Below, one piece after another: positions 7,646-16,457 of a stretch of DNA of 51,802 nucleotides. Both the position numbers and the translations under genes were made by a program. The number at the start of each line of letters is the position of its first letter. Positions within the stretch are counted from its first letter, which is position 1. The stretch comes from Burkholderiales bacterium UBA2459 (GTDB lineage: Bacteria; Pseudomonadota; Gammaproteobacteria; Burkholderiales; Burkholderiaceae_E): contig DDPV01000045.1 in NCBI GenBank assembly GCA_002342365.1, positions 1 to 51,802 on the forward strand, written 5' to 3'. Under the pieces are notes generated by a model that worked only from the letters and a program-made list of their open reading frames with translations, made no database searches and had not been told where the DNA came from.

Positions 7646-9298
7646 ATGCGCATCCCCTTTGTTTCCTCACTGGCCACCCTGATGATCCCATTGCTGATGG
7701 GTTTGGGTGTTGCGATACCTTTAATTGCACTGCTGATGCTGGCTGCGGGTCTGCACCCGCTTGAGTCAGCGAGCATTGAGCAGGCGATTGCCGGACAAGG
7801 CTTGGTGCATTTGCTTGACCATGTGCTGGGGCGTTATGCGCTCAACACCCTGATTGTTTGTCTTGTTGCCATGGCCATTGCCGGCTCGATCGGCGTCTTG
7901 GCCGGATGGCTTATTGCAGCCTATCAGTTCCCCGGGCGAGGCTGGATGTCGTGGGGCTTGCTCACGCCATTGGCGATGCCGCCCTACGTGATGGCTTTTG
8001 CCTTCACCGATTTCCTCGATGTTTCCGGACCATTGCAATCGGGGGTCCGGGCCTTTTTGGCCATTGAATTCAGCCAAAGCAACAGCCTGAGTGTGCGAAC
8101 GCCCTGGGGCGCCGGGATCTGTCTGGGGCTTGCGCTTTATCCCTACATTTACATGCTTGCGCGCGGTGCCTTTGCAGAGCGCAGCGCCTCACTGGCTGAG
8201 GCGGCGCGTAGCCTCGGCACGCCGTCCTGGCAGGTCTGGCCCAAAGTGATTTGGCCGATTGCCAGACCTTCGGTCGCGGCGGGTTCAGCGCTGGTTTTGA
8301 TGGAAGTCCTTGCCGATTTCGGAACTGTCAGCTACTTTGCAACCGATACGCTGACAGCTGGCATTTACAAGGCCTGGCAGGGCATGGGCGATAAACTGAG
8401 TGCAGCGCGCCTGGCTATTGTTTTGCTGATCGCCGTGGGCTTGCTGGTCTGGATCGAGCGCAGGCAAAGGGCGAAACGGGCGCTTGCTGCGCGATCCTGG
8501 CGCCCGGCGCAAGTCCAGCGGCTTATCCATTGGGCAGCCTGGCGGGCCAGTACGCTTTGCTTCCTGCCGATCTTGGTGGGGTTTATTGCGCCGGTTGCCA
8601 TCCTTATCCACGCGCTCGAGCCGCTTGCTGCAGAACAACTCGCGCGCCTTGCACAGTGGTTGCGCCATTCACTCGTGCTTGCAGCTTTCGCGGTTCTGGT
8701 GATCATCCCCGCGGCCGTCTTGCTGGCTTACGTCGGAAGGATCAGACCGAGTGCCTGGGTGAAATCGATTGTTGCGATAGCCAACGCCGGGTATGCATTG
8801 CCGGGCGTGGTGATCGGTGTGGGTATTTTGAGCACGGCGGCCTGGCTGCGCGATTGGCTCCCGAGCTGGAACGCCTGGATCGGACAAGGCTTGTTTCTCG
8901 GGCTCTTGCTCCTTGTTTACGCTTACGGCGTACGCTTTTTCTCGGTTGGTTTCCAGGGGATCGAGGCGGCGTTAAAGCGCATCTCACCATCGATGGATCA
9001 AAGCGCGCAGTCGCTCGGTCATAGCGCCTGGCAGGTGCTGCGCCGCGTGCATTGGCCGCTGCTCAAGCCCACAGTTACGGCTTGCGCCTTGCTGGTTTTT
9101 GTCGACGCTTTAAAGGAGTTGCCAGCGACCTTGGTGCTCAGACCTTTTAACTTCGATACGCTTGCGGTTGTGGCTTATCAGTTTGCATCGGACGAGCGGC
9201 TGGGCGAAGCGGCATGGCCCTGTTTGCTGATGGTGACGATCGGACTGGTGCCGATTTGGTGGCTCGCGCGGGTTCAGCGAAAAACCCTTATGTTATGA
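7646..9298 (+). CDS. fbpB: ABC transporter permease, FbpB-like fused two-module iron(III) permease
   Basis: The 550-residue, highly hydrophobic protein contains two permease modules in tandem. Each has its EAA loop: EAARSLGTPSWQVWPKVIWP near residue 190 and QSAQSLGHSAWQVLRRVHWP near residue 455. Roughly 12 membrane spans are visible. The double-module design is typical of the FbpB/SfuB family that imports ferric iron delivered by a periplasmic binding protein; related families carry thiamine or other ligands. The ATG at 7646 was chosen over a TTG at 7619. Its ATPase partner lies divergently, an unusual arrangement, and no binding-protein gene is present in the window. Confidence 0.87.
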   Translation: MRIPFVSSLATLMIPLLMGLGVAIPLIALLMLAAGLHPLESASIEQAIAGQGLVHLLDHVLGRYALNTLIVCLVAMAIAGSIGVLAGWLIAAYQFPGRGWMSWGLLTPLAMPPYVMAFAFTDFLDVSGPLQSGVRAFLAIEFSQSNSLSVRTPWGAGICLGLALYPYIYMLARGAFAERSASLAEAARSLGTPSWQVWPKVIWPIARPSVAAGSALVLMEVLADFGTVSYFATDTLTAGIYKAWQGMGDKLSAARLAIVLLIAVGLLVWIERRQRAKRALAARSWRPAQVQRLIHWAAWRASTLCFLPILVGFIAPVAILIHALEPLAAEQLARLAQWLRHSLVLAAFAVLVIIPAAVLLAYVGRIRPSAWVKSIVAIANAGYALPGVVIGVGILSTAAWLRDWLPSWNAWIGQGLFLGLLLLVYAYGVRFFSVGFQGIEAALKRISPSMDQSAQSLGHSAWQVLRRVHWPLLKPTVTACALLVFVDALKELPATLVLRPFNFDTLAVVAYQFASDERLGEAAWPCLLMVTIGLVPIWWLARVQRKTLML

Positions 9299-9388
9299 TT
9301 TGGGGTTGTAATCATGGGCTTGCGTGCGGAATTCGGATGTATGCTCATGATCCTGGGCGTTCCTCGGATGTCGGAGGCTCAGGCTTTC

Positions 9389-9465
9389 AGGCGGTTAGCT
9401 CAGCTGGTTAGAGCGTTGCGTTGACATCGCAAAGGTCGTTGGTTCGAGTCCAATACCGCCTACCA
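9389..9465 (+). tRNA. valV: tRNA-Val (anticodon GAC)
   Basis: The 77-base gene folds as a cloverleaf: acceptor AGGCGGT/ACCGCCT, D-arm GCTC...GAGC, anticodon stem TTGCG/CGCAA with loop TTGACAT giving anticodon GAC at 9423-9425, T-arm GTTGG-TTCGAGT-CCAAT, discriminator A and an encoded CCA. It decodes GUC/GUU valine codons. It lies just upstream of thrS. Confidence 0.96.
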
Positions 9466-9511
9466 AAGGCTTGCCGATTTCCTGTTTTGCTCCACCCAAC
9501 GGCCCAACCGC

Positions 9512-11443
9512 ATGATTCAAGTTTGCCTGCCTGACGGGTCTAAACGTCAGTTTTCTCAACCGATCACCGTTGCCGAATTTGCCCAGTCTATCGGTCCCGG
9601 GCTTGCCAAAGCCGCCCTGGCTGGAAAAGTTGACGGCGAACTGGTTGACACGAGTTTTTTGCTTGACCACGATGCCAGCGTTGCCATCGTCACAGCGAAA
9701 GATCCGGAGGGGCTGGAACTGATTCGTCACTCGACCGCTCACTTGCTTGCCTATGCAGTGAAAGCCCTTTATCCCGAGGCGCAGGTCACGATTGGACCGG
9801 TGATCGAACATGGTTTTTATTACGATTTTTCCTACGATCGGCCGTTTACACCTGAGGACTTGAACGCCATCGAAGCACGCATGCATGAGCTTGCCGCACG
9901 CGACGAGCTCGTTACCCGTGAAGACTGGAAGCGCGACGACGCGGTTGCGTTCTTCCGCGCGCAGGGTGAGCACTACAAGGCCGAAATCATCGAGAGTATC
10001 CCGGCTGACCAGACGATTTCGCTCTACCGGGAAGGTGACTTCGTTGACTTGTGCCGCGGACCCCATGTGCCATCGACCGGTAAGTTGAAAGTCTTTAAGC
10101 TGATGAAAGTCGCCGGTGCCTATTGGCGAGGCGATCATCGCAACGCGATGCTTCAGCGCATTTACGGCACCGCCTGGGCGACTCAGGCCGACCAGGATGC
10201 TTATTTGCACATGCTTGCTGAGGCGGAAAAGCGCGATCACCGACGCTTGGGCCGAGAGCTTGATTTGTTCCATCTTCAGGACGACGCGCCGGGCATGGTT
10301 TTCTGGCATCCGAAGGGTTTTGCGATCTGGCAGCAGGTTGAGCAATACATGCGCAGGATTTATCAGGATCACGGTTACCAGGAGATACGCTGCCCTCAGG
10401 TGCTCGATCGTTCCTTATGGGAGCGCTCAGGTCATTGGGAAAACTATAAGGATGCAATGTTTACAACGGCGTCCGAGAATCGAGACTACGCTGTCAAGCC
10501 GATGAACTGCCCCGGCCATGTTCAGGTGTATAACGCTGGTCTTCGCAGCTACCGCGACCTGCCGCTTCGTTATGGCGAGTTTGGCGCCTGCCATCGCAAC
10601 GAACCTTCGGGTGCTTTGCACGGCATCATGCGGGTGCGCGGATTTGTGCAAGATGACGGTCATATTTTTTGTACCGAAGACCAGATTCAGCTCGAATGCG
10701 CGACCTACACCCAATTGCTGCAATTGGTTTACGCCGACTTTGGCTTTGATCAGATTATTTACAAACTCGCAACCCGACCCGAAAAACGCGTGGGTAGTGA
10801 TGCCCTCTGGGATAAGGCTGAGGTCGCGTTGGCAAATTCCCTGAGCGCCTCGGGCGTATCGTTTATCGTGAGCGAGGGTGATGGAGCCTTTTACGGTCCG
10901 AAGATTGAGTATTCGCTCAAAGATGCGCTCGGTCGTATCTGGCAGTGCGGAACGATGCAAGTCGATTTCAACATGCCGATGCGGCTAGGCGCAGAGTATG
11001 TCGATATCGACAACACCCGAAAGCATCCGGTGATGTTGCATCGGGCGATTGTCGGGTCGATGGAGCGCTTTATCGGTATCCTGATCGAGCACCATGCCGG
11101 AGCGATGCCGATTTGGCTCGCGCCGGTTCAGTGTGTGGTGATGAGCATTACGGAAGTGCAGGCAGAATACGGCAACGACGTTGCGCAAACGCTGAAAAAA
11201 CAAGGATTTAGAGTCGAATCCGATTTGCGAAATGAGAAGATCAATTATAAAATTCGCGAAAATAGCCTGCAAAAGGTTCCTTATTTGCTGGTGGTCGGCG
11301 AGAAGGAACGGCAGGCTGGTCTCGTGTCGGTGCGGGCCAGAGGCGGGGTCGACTTGGGCGTAATGACACTTGAGGGTTTTGCCCAAAGGCTGGCTGACGA
11401 TGTGCAAAGTAAGCGATCAAGCCCGCTGCCCGTGGTTGCTTGA
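9512..11443 (+). CDS. thrS: Threonyl-tRNA synthetase
   Basis: This 643-residue class II synthetase charges tRNA-Thr and has the standard full-length plan. A TGS domain occupies residues 1-60 (IQVCLPDGSKRQFSQPITV), followed by the editing domain with HSTAHLLAYAVK and IEHGFYYDF, the catalytic core with MNCPGHVQVYNAGLRSYRDLPLR, and a C-terminal anticodon-binding domain (APVQCVVMSI onward). No clear Shine-Dalgarno sequence precedes the ATG, but this start matches the conserved TGS N-terminus. It heads the thrS-infC-rpmI-rplT-pheST cluster; infC follows after 55 bases with no terminator between them. Confidence 0.97.
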   Translation: MIQVCLPDGSKRQFSQPITVAEFAQSIGPGLAKAALAGKVDGELVDTSFLLDHDASVAIVTAKDPEGLELIRHSTAHLLAYAVKALYPEAQVTIGPVIEHGFYYDFSYDRPFTPEDLNAIEARMHELAARDELVTREDWKRDDAVAFFRAQGEHYKAEIIESIPADQTISLYREGDFVDLCRGPHVPSTGKLKVFKLMKVAGAYWRGDHRNAMLQRIYGTAWATQADQDAYLHMLAEAEKRDHRRLGRELDLFHLQDDAPGMVFWHPKGFAIWQQVEQYMRRIYQDHGYQEIRCPQVLDRSLWERSGHWENYKDAMFTTASENRDYAVKPMNCPGHVQVYNAGLRSYRDLPLRYGEFGACHRNEPSGALHGIMRVRGFVQDDGHIFCTEDQIQLECATYTQLLQLVYADFGFDQIIYKLATRPEKRVGSDALWDKAEVALANSLSASGVSFIVSEGDGAFYGPKIEYSLKDALGRIWQCGTMQVDFNMPMRLGAEYVDIDNTRKHPVMLHRAIVGSMERFIGILIEHHAGAMPIWLAPVQCVVMSITEVQAEYGNDVAQTLKKQGFRVESDLRNEKINYKIRENSLQKVPYLLVVGEKERQAGLVSVRARGGVDLGVMTLEGFAQRLADDVQSKRSSPLPVVA

Positions 11444-11498
11444 GGCCCGTTTAGCCCCATCATCGAAATCACGATCAACATGAACTGGAGAATCAAGC

Positions 11499-12020
11499 AT
11501 CGCTACTGAACGTACCCATCGAATTAACGCTGAAATCACGGTTCCCGAAGTCAGACTGATCGGGAAAGATAATGAAGCGCTTGGAATCGTCCGAATCCAG
11601 GAAGCACTTCGAATAGCCGATGAGGCCGAAGTTGATCTGGTGGAAATTGCAGCGCAAGCTTCGCCGCCCGTCGTGAAGCTGATGGACTATGGCAAGTTTC
11701 GCTACCAAGAGCAAAAACGCGCGGCCGAAGCCAAGTCAAAACAAAAAACAATTCAGGTCAAGGAAATCAAGTTTCGTCCGGGTACCGATGACGGCGACTA
11801 CCACGTCAAGTTGCGCAATCTGATTCGCTTTCTTGAAGAAGGCGACAAAGCCAAAGTCACCATGCGATTTCGAGGGCGCGAAATGGCCCACCAGGAGTTT
11901 GGCGTGCGTCTGCTTGAGCGGATTCGCACCGATCTGGATCAGCACGGCCAAGTCGAGGCGATGCCAAAACTTGAAGGTCGTCAAATGGTCATGGTGATCG
12001 CGCCAAAGCGGAAAAAGTAG
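11499..12020 (+). CDS. infC: Translation initiation factor IF-3, ATC start codon
   Basis: The 173-residue protein binds the 30S subunit and proofreads start-codon selection. Both domains are present: the N-terminal domain beginning RINAEITVPEVRLIG with LMDYGKFRYQEQKR, and the C-terminal domain KEIKFRPGTDDGDYHVKLR...MAHQEFGVRLLERI. An in-frame TGA at 11481 is followed only by ACT GGA GAA TCA AGC before ATC GCT ACT GAA, with no ATG, GTG or TTG. A GGAG at 11487-11490 sits 8 bases before this ATC. The start is therefore ATC. Rare starts in infC are known (AUU in E. coli) and let IF-3 repress its own translation, so autoregulation is expected here too. Confidence 0.95.
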   Translation: MATERTHRINAEITVPEVRLIGKDNEALGIVRIQEALRIADEAEVDLVEIAAQASPPVVKLMDYGKFRYQEQKRAAEAKSKQKTIQVKEIKFRPGTDDGDYHVKLRNLIRFLEEGDKAKVTMRFRGREMAHQEFGVRLLERIRTDLDQHGQVEAMPKLEGRQMVMVIAPKRKK

Positions 12021-12260
12021 ATCAAAAGCAAACCTTTGCAAACGGGAAAAAACTAGCTTTTTCGCGTATAATCTTCTGTTCGCTCAGGTTTTTAGCAGCA
12101 TCAGTTCAAGGCTGATGGGTTGTTGCCGATGCGGTGGTCGCAGGCCTAGCGCGGGCGATCAAGACGATGCGGTCAGGGTCTTAAAAGGGCGGGCGATGTG
12201 CTGACCATGCGGTGGCACGACAAACCGCACACCTGGGATCGTGAAGAAGACGGAGCTATC
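12021..12260 (+). promoter_or_regulatory. Leader of rpmI-rplT, candidate L20 control region
   Basis: A 240-base non-coding stretch separates infC from rpmI, long for this otherwise compact cluster. It starts with an A/T-rich inverted repeat (GAAAAA...TTTTTC around 12045-12062), then a TATAAT at 12067-12072. Further on there is a hairpin TGCGGT/ACCGCA at 12208-12229 shortly before the rpmI ribosome-binding site. In E. coli and Bacillus, L20 represses this operon through structured leader RNA; the same role here is an inference from position only. Confidence 0.4.
12067..12072 (+). promoter_or_regulatory. -10 box of a probable rpmI-rplT promoter
   Basis: The hexamer is a perfect TATAAT, preceded by A-rich sequence but without a good TTGACA-like element at 16-18 bases. 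Transcription would start about 12079, giving a leader of roughly 180 bases before rpmI. Confidence 0.4.
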
Positions 12261-12458
12261 ATGCCCAAAATGAAAACAAAGCGGGGCGCTGCAAAGCGCT
12301 TTCGAGTGCGTCCTGGGGGTTCGATCAAGCGCGGCCAGGCCTTTAAGCGCCACATCCTCACGAAGAAGACAACGAAGAACAAGCGCCAGTTGCGAGGTTC
12401 TGCCGAGGTGATGGCAGTGGATATCGCACATGTGCGTGCGATGCTTCCCTACGCTTAA
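12261..12458 (+). CDS. rpmI: 50S ribosomal protein L35
   Basis: The 65-residue, strongly basic protein starts MPKMKTKRGAAKRFRV and contains the family features SIKRGQAFKRHILTKKTTKNKRQLRG and the C-terminal VMAVDIAHVRAMLPYA-type end. It is a structural component of the large ribosomal subunit. The ATG is preceded by GGAG at 6-9 bases; a longer frame to 12198 is open, but the extra residues do not match L35. rplT follows after 14 bases. Confidence 0.97.
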   Translation: MPKMKTKRGAAKRFRVRPGGSIKRGQAFKRHILTKKTTKNKRQLRGSAEVMAVDIAHVRAMLPYA

Positions 12459-12472
12459 ATAGGAGTCCGGAA

Positions 12473-12832
12473 ATGCCACGAGTCAAACGCGGTGTGACGG
12501 CCCGAGCGCGTCACAAAAAAGTCCTTGCAGCAGCCAAAGGTTATCGGGGTCGGCGCGGCAATGTTTACCGAATCGCCAAGCAAGCCGTCATGCGCGCAGG
12601 CCAGTATGCCTATCGCGATCGTCGCAATCGCAAGCGGGTTTTTCGTGCACTGTGGATTGCGCGGATTAACGCAGCAGTCCGTGAGCATGGTATGACCTAT
12701 TCAGCCTTTATTTTCGGCCTGAACAAAGCATCCATCGGACTTGACCGTAAAGTGCTGGCCGACCTGGCGGTACGCGATAAAGCAGCTTTTGCTTCGATCG
12801 TGGCGCAGGTGAGATCCACAATCGCGCACTGA
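12473..12832 (+). CDS. rplT: 50S ribosomal protein L20
   Basis: The 119-residue basic protein begins MPRVKRGVTARARHKKVLAAAKGYRGRR and ends in the conserved globular domain (LWIARINAAVREHGMTYSAF, LDRKVLADLAVRD). L20 binds 23S rRNA early in 50S assembly and in known cases represses its own operon. A GGAG about 7 bases upstream supports the start. A terminator-like hairpin follows 24 bases after the stop. Confidence 0.98.
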   Translation: MPRVKRGVTARARHKKVLAAAKGYRGRRGNVYRIAKQAVMRAGQYAYRDRRNRKRVFRALWIARINAAVREHGMTYSAFIFGLNKASIGLDRKVLADLAVRDKAAFASIVAQVRSTIAH

Positions 12833-12855
12833 TTCTTTTTGACTCAGGCGATCAA

Positions 12856-12887
12856 AAAGGGCCTTCTGCTGTTCGGGAAGGCCTTTT
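12856..12887 (+). terminator. Terminator or attenuator between rplT and pheS
   Basis: GGCCTTC at 12860-12866 pairs perfectly with GAAGGCC at 12877-12883, extended by a G-U pair and A/T pairs, with a 10-base loop and a short T run. It lies 24 bases after rplT and 70 bases before pheS. A TTGACA at 12890-12895 directly after it could be a -35 element for pheS, though its -10 partner is poor. Confidence 0.65.
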
Positions 12888-12957
12888 GCTTGACAGTGCC
12901 AGAAGGCCAAGCTGTGCAGGTGCTGCCTTGGTGGCCCTGGATGAAAGGAAGTCCCGG

Positions 12958-13977
12958 ATGGAAGCATTGAACGATCCAAATGCTATGGATGCGATGGTCG
13001 CTCGCGCACAGCATGCCTTTTCTGCCTGCGACGATGCCGCCCAACTGGCAAATGTGAAAGCCCGATTTCTAGGCCGGGACGGCGAACTTACCGCACTGAT
13101 GAAAGGTCTCTCAGCACTCAAGGGCGAGGCGCGCTCGCATGCAGGCAAGGCTCTGAATGCGGCCAAACAAAGCATCGAAAATGCCTGGAAGGCGCAAGAA
13201 AGAGCGCTGATGAACCAAGCTTTGGCCGCGCAACTCGAGGCGGAGTCCATCGATATCAGCTTGCCGGGCAGGGCACTTGAGGCAGGCGGTTTGCACCCGA
13301 TCACCCTTGCGATCGCGCGTATCGAGACGATTTTTCGGTCAATTGGTTTTGACGTTGCCGACGGTCCCGAGATAGAAGATGATTTCTATAACTTTACCGC
13401 GCTGAATACGCCGCTTGATCATCCGGCCCGCTCAATGCACGATACCTTTTACATCGAAGGCGGGCTCTTGTTGCGAACCCACACCTCACCGATGCAAATC
13501 CGTTATGCCCGACAGCACAAACCCCCGATCCGGGTAATCGCACCCGGCAAGACTTATCGCGTGGATTCCGATGCAACCCATTCGCCGATGTTTCACCAAT
13601 TTGAGGGCTTATGGCTTGATGAGGACATCAGCTTTGCCGATCTGAAAACGGTTTACAGCTTGTTTTTGCGGCAATTTTTCGAGCGCGACGATATCGATGT
13701 CCGTTTTCGCCCTTCGTATTTTCCCTTCACCGAGCCATCGGCTGAGATTGATATGCGCTTTGCATCGGGACCGCTGAAAGATCGCTGGCTCGAGGTTTCG
13801 GGCTCGGGGCAGGTTCATCCTCAGGTGGTTCGAAATGTCGGTCTGGACCCGGAGCACTACATTGGATTTGCCTTTGGCTCGGGGGTGGAGCGTCTTGCGA
13901 TGCTGCGCTACGCGGTTTCTGATTTGCGCCTTTTTTTCGAGAATGATCTGAGATTTTTAGCGCAATTCAACCGCTAG
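12958..13977 (+). CDS. pheS: Phenylalanyl-tRNA synthetase alpha subunit
   Basis: The 339-residue catalytic subunit works as an alpha2-beta2 enzyme with PheT to charge tRNA-Phe. It has the N-terminal coiled-coil arm, then class II motifs: GLHPITLAIARIETIFRSIGF, GPEIEDDFYNFTALNTP, LLRTHTSPMQIRY, APGKTYRVD, HQFEGLWLDE, RFRPSYFPFTEPSAEIDM and GSGVERLAMLRYAVSDLRLF. The ATG at 12958 was chosen because an AAAGGAAG lies 6-13 bases upstream and the family N-terminus starts about here; an in-frame TTG at 12886 is inside the terminator hairpin. pheT follows after 39 bases. Confidence 0.97.
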   Translation: MEALNDPNAMDAMVARAQHAFSACDDAAQLANVKARFLGRDGELTALMKGLSALKGEARSHAGKALNAAKQSIENAWKAQERALMNQALAAQLEAESIDISLPGRALEAGGLHPITLAIARIETIFRSIGFDVADGPEIEDDFYNFTALNTPLDHPARSMHDTFYIEGGLLLRTHTSPMQIRYARQHKPPIRVIAPGKTYRVDSDATHSPMFHQFEGLWLDEDISFADLKTVYSLFLRQFFERDDIDVRFRPSYFPFTEPSAEIDMRFASGPLKDRWLEVSGSGQVHPQVVRNVGLDPEHYIGFAFGSGVERLAMLRYAVSDLRLFFENDLRFLAQFNR

Positions 13978-14016
13978 CTTGTTCCTTGAGCTCCACGGCT
14001 TCGTATTGAGGACCTT

Positions 14017-16428
14017 ATGAAATTTTCAGAACAGTGGCTGCGCCAATACGTCAATCCGGACTGGACCACGCAGCAACTCGCCGACGCGCTGACCATGGCT
14101 GGTCTTGAAGTTGAATCACTCGAGCCGCTTGCGCCGGCCTTCAGTCAGGTCGTTGTTGGGAAGATTCAAGCGATTGAGCAACACCCGCAGGCGGATCGTT
14201 TGCGCTTGTGCCAGGTTGATGTTGGTGCGGCTCAACCGCTACAAATTGTTTGCGGCGCACCCAATGCTGCAGCGGGCCTCACGGTGCCTTGCGCCTTGCC
14301 CGGCGCAACCCTGCCCGGGGGGCTGCATATCAAGCCCGTCGTGATGCGAGGTGTGCAAAGTGCTGGCATGCTTTGTTCGGCCAAAGAGCTTGGCTTATCG
14401 CAAGACCACCAAGGCTTGATGCTCCTGGACGATGCGCTGCAGCCAGGCGACGATGTTCGACTGGCGCTAGGGCTTGACGACAAGCAGTTTGTGCTCAAGC
14501 TCACGCCCAACCGCCCGGACTGCCTTGGGCTTTACGGTATTGCGCGCGAAGTCGCGGCTTTAAGCGGGGCAGCGCTCGTGCCGCAAGCCAAGCATGCCGT
14601 TGAGGTAAGCATCGATGATCGCCTGCCGGTTCGCGTTGAAGCGGCTGATTTATGTGGACGATTTTGCGGTCGGGTGATCCGTGGCGTGGACGCCAAAGCG
14701 CAAACACCCGCGTGGATGAAGCAAAGGCTTGAGCACGCCGGGCAGCGCAGCATCTCGGCGCTGGTCGATATCTCCAACTATGTGATGCTTGAGCTCTCCA
14801 GGCCTACGCATGTCTTTGATCTTGATCGGATCCAGGGGTCTTTAACGGTGCGCTGGGCGCGACGCGGCGAAAAGCTGAAGTTGCTCAACGGCAGTACGAT
14901 TGAGCTTGACGAGACGGTTGGTGTCATCGCCGATGCGCTTGCCATCGAGAGTCTGGCTGGCATCATGGGCGGCGATGCGACCGCGGTATCAGACGACACC
15001 CGCAATATTTATGTTGAAGCAGCTTTTTGGTGGCCGCAGGCCGTTGCGGGTCGGGCTAGACGCTATAACTTCAGTACCGACGCAGCACACCGCTTTGAGC
15101 GTGGTGTTGATGCGCACAGCACGGCCGATGAGCTCGATTATCTCTGCTCGCTGATTCTTCAAATTTGTGGCGGAAAAGCCGGTCCGCTAGATGATCAGCA
15201 GCTAGCGCTTCCCGAGCGCAATCCGGTGCGCCTGCGCTTGGCGCGGGCACGAAAGGTCGCTGGAATCGAACTGACTGAGCAGGATCTATCGGACGCTTTC
15301 TCAAGGCTTGACATGCGCTTTCGCTGGCTTGACGATGCGACAGGCCCGGTCATTGAGGTGCAACCGCCCAGCTACCGCTTCGATCTTTCGATTGAAGAGG
15401 ACTTGATTGAAGAAGTACTCAGGCTTTGGGGATTTGACCGCTTGCCGCAGCGACCTCCAAAGGCACAGGCAATCATGCGTGCTGCCCCCGAGACCAAGCG
15501 CAGTCTGCTGCAAATCAAATCGCAGATTGCAGCGCGAGGCTACCAAGAGGTCATCAATTACAGCTTTGTATCGTCTGAACTCGACCAGCGCATTTCAGGC
15601 GAGCAGGGGATTGCGCTGCTGAATCCCATCGCTTCTCAGCTTGACCGGATGCGCACAGCAGTGATGACCGGGCTGATTGAGAGCCTGCGATTTAACCTGA
15701 ATCGAAAAGCCGATCGCGTACGGATTTTTGAATGCGGTCGTGTGTTTCAAAAATCACCACAAGCCACCGAGGACTTGCTTGAGGTCGCAGGCATCCGACA
15801 ACCGATCCATGTCGCGCTTTTGGCCTACGGTGCGCGGCACGCAGAACACTGGTCGGATAGCAAGCGCCTGGTAGATTTTTTCGATCTCAAGGGCGATCTG
15901 AGCTGCCTGGTGTCTGAGGCTTGGTTGACCTTTCGGCACGCACAAGACAGCGAGCACTTGCCGCCCTGTCTGCACCCCACCCAGAGCGCTTTGATTGCCT
16001 GTAAGGGGCATGTCGCCGGTTGGATCGGTATGATGCATCCTGGCTTGCAGCAGACGCTCGAGCTTGCGCATGCCCCGGTGCTTGCTGAGATCGCCTTGTG
16101 GGCGCTTTCCGAACGGGCAATGCCTGAACCGATCGCGCCTTCGAGGTTTCCTCCGGTCGTGCGTGATCTGGCTTTTGTGATCGACCATCGTATGCCTTCT
16201 TCAAGCTTGCGAGAGCAGTTGGAGCAGGTTGGCGGAACTCGACTGATAGATGTGAGTGTGTTTGATGAATACCGCGGCAAAGGACTGAAAGAGAACGAGA
16301 AAAGTCTTGCATTCCGGTTGCGTTTCCAAGATACTGAACGTACGCTCGAGGAGTTAGAAGTTCAGGCTATGCTCGAGCAGATGATCGAGGCGCTGCAATC
16401 CCGCTGCGATGCGCGACTCCGAAGCTGA
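14017..16428 (+). CDS. pheT: Phenylalanyl-tRNA synthetase beta subunit
   Basis: The 803-residue partner of PheS begins MKFSEQWLRQYVNP. It contains an EMAP-like tRNA-binding domain (residues 40-150, VVVGKIQAIEQHPQADRLRLCQVD), the B3/B4 editing domain (RSISALVDISNYVMLELSRPTHVFDLD), B5, the catalytic-like core, and a C-terminal ferredoxin-fold anticodon-binding domain (FPPVVRDLAFVIDHRMPSS). Length and order are standard. GAGGACC 5-11 bases upstream is a reasonable ribosome-binding site. It is followed by ihfA, the usual neighbour in proteobacteria. Confidence 0.97.
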   Translation: MKFSEQWLRQYVNPDWTTQQLADALTMAGLEVESLEPLAPAFSQVVVGKIQAIEQHPQADRLRLCQVDVGAAQPLQIVCGAPNAAAGLTVPCALPGATLPGGLHIKPVVMRGVQSAGMLCSAKELGLSQDHQGLMLLDDALQPGDDVRLALGLDDKQFVLKLTPNRPDCLGLYGIAREVAALSGAALVPQAKHAVEVSIDDRLPVRVEAADLCGRFCGRVIRGVDAKAQTPAWMKQRLEHAGQRSISALVDISNYVMLELSRPTHVFDLDRIQGSLTVRWARRGEKLKLLNGSTIELDETVGVIADALAIESLAGIMGGDATAVSDDTRNIYVEAAFWWPQAVAGRARRYNFSTDAAHRFERGVDAHSTADELDYLCSLILQICGGKAGPLDDQQLALPERNPVRLRLARARKVAGIELTEQDLSDAFSRLDMRFRWLDDATGPVIEVQPPSYRFDLSIEEDLIEEVLRLWGFDRLPQRPPKAQAIMRAAPETKRSLLQIKSQIAARGYQEVINYSFVSSELDQRISGEQGIALLNPIASQLDRMRTAVMTGLIESLRFNLNRKADRVRIFECGRVFQKSPQATEDLLEVAGIRQPIHVALLAYGARHAEHWSDSKRLVDFFDLKGDLSCLVSEAWLTFRHAQDSEHLPPCLHPTQSALIACKGHVAGWIGMMHPGLQQTLELAHAPVLAEIALWALSERAMPEPIAPSRFPPVVRDLAFVIDHRMPSSSLREQLEQVGGTRLIDVSVFDEYRGKGLKENEKSLAFRLRFQDTERTLEELEVQAMLEQMIEALQSRCDARLRS

Positions 16429-16457
16429 TTGCCCTCCATGAATTTCCGGTGACGACC

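Noticed and set aside
9395..10372. 325-codon minus-strand frame ending GGIGLEPTTFAMSTQRSNQLS
   Set aside because: It is antisense to thrS, and its C-terminus is the translated antisense of tRNA-Val, a well-known spurious annotation.
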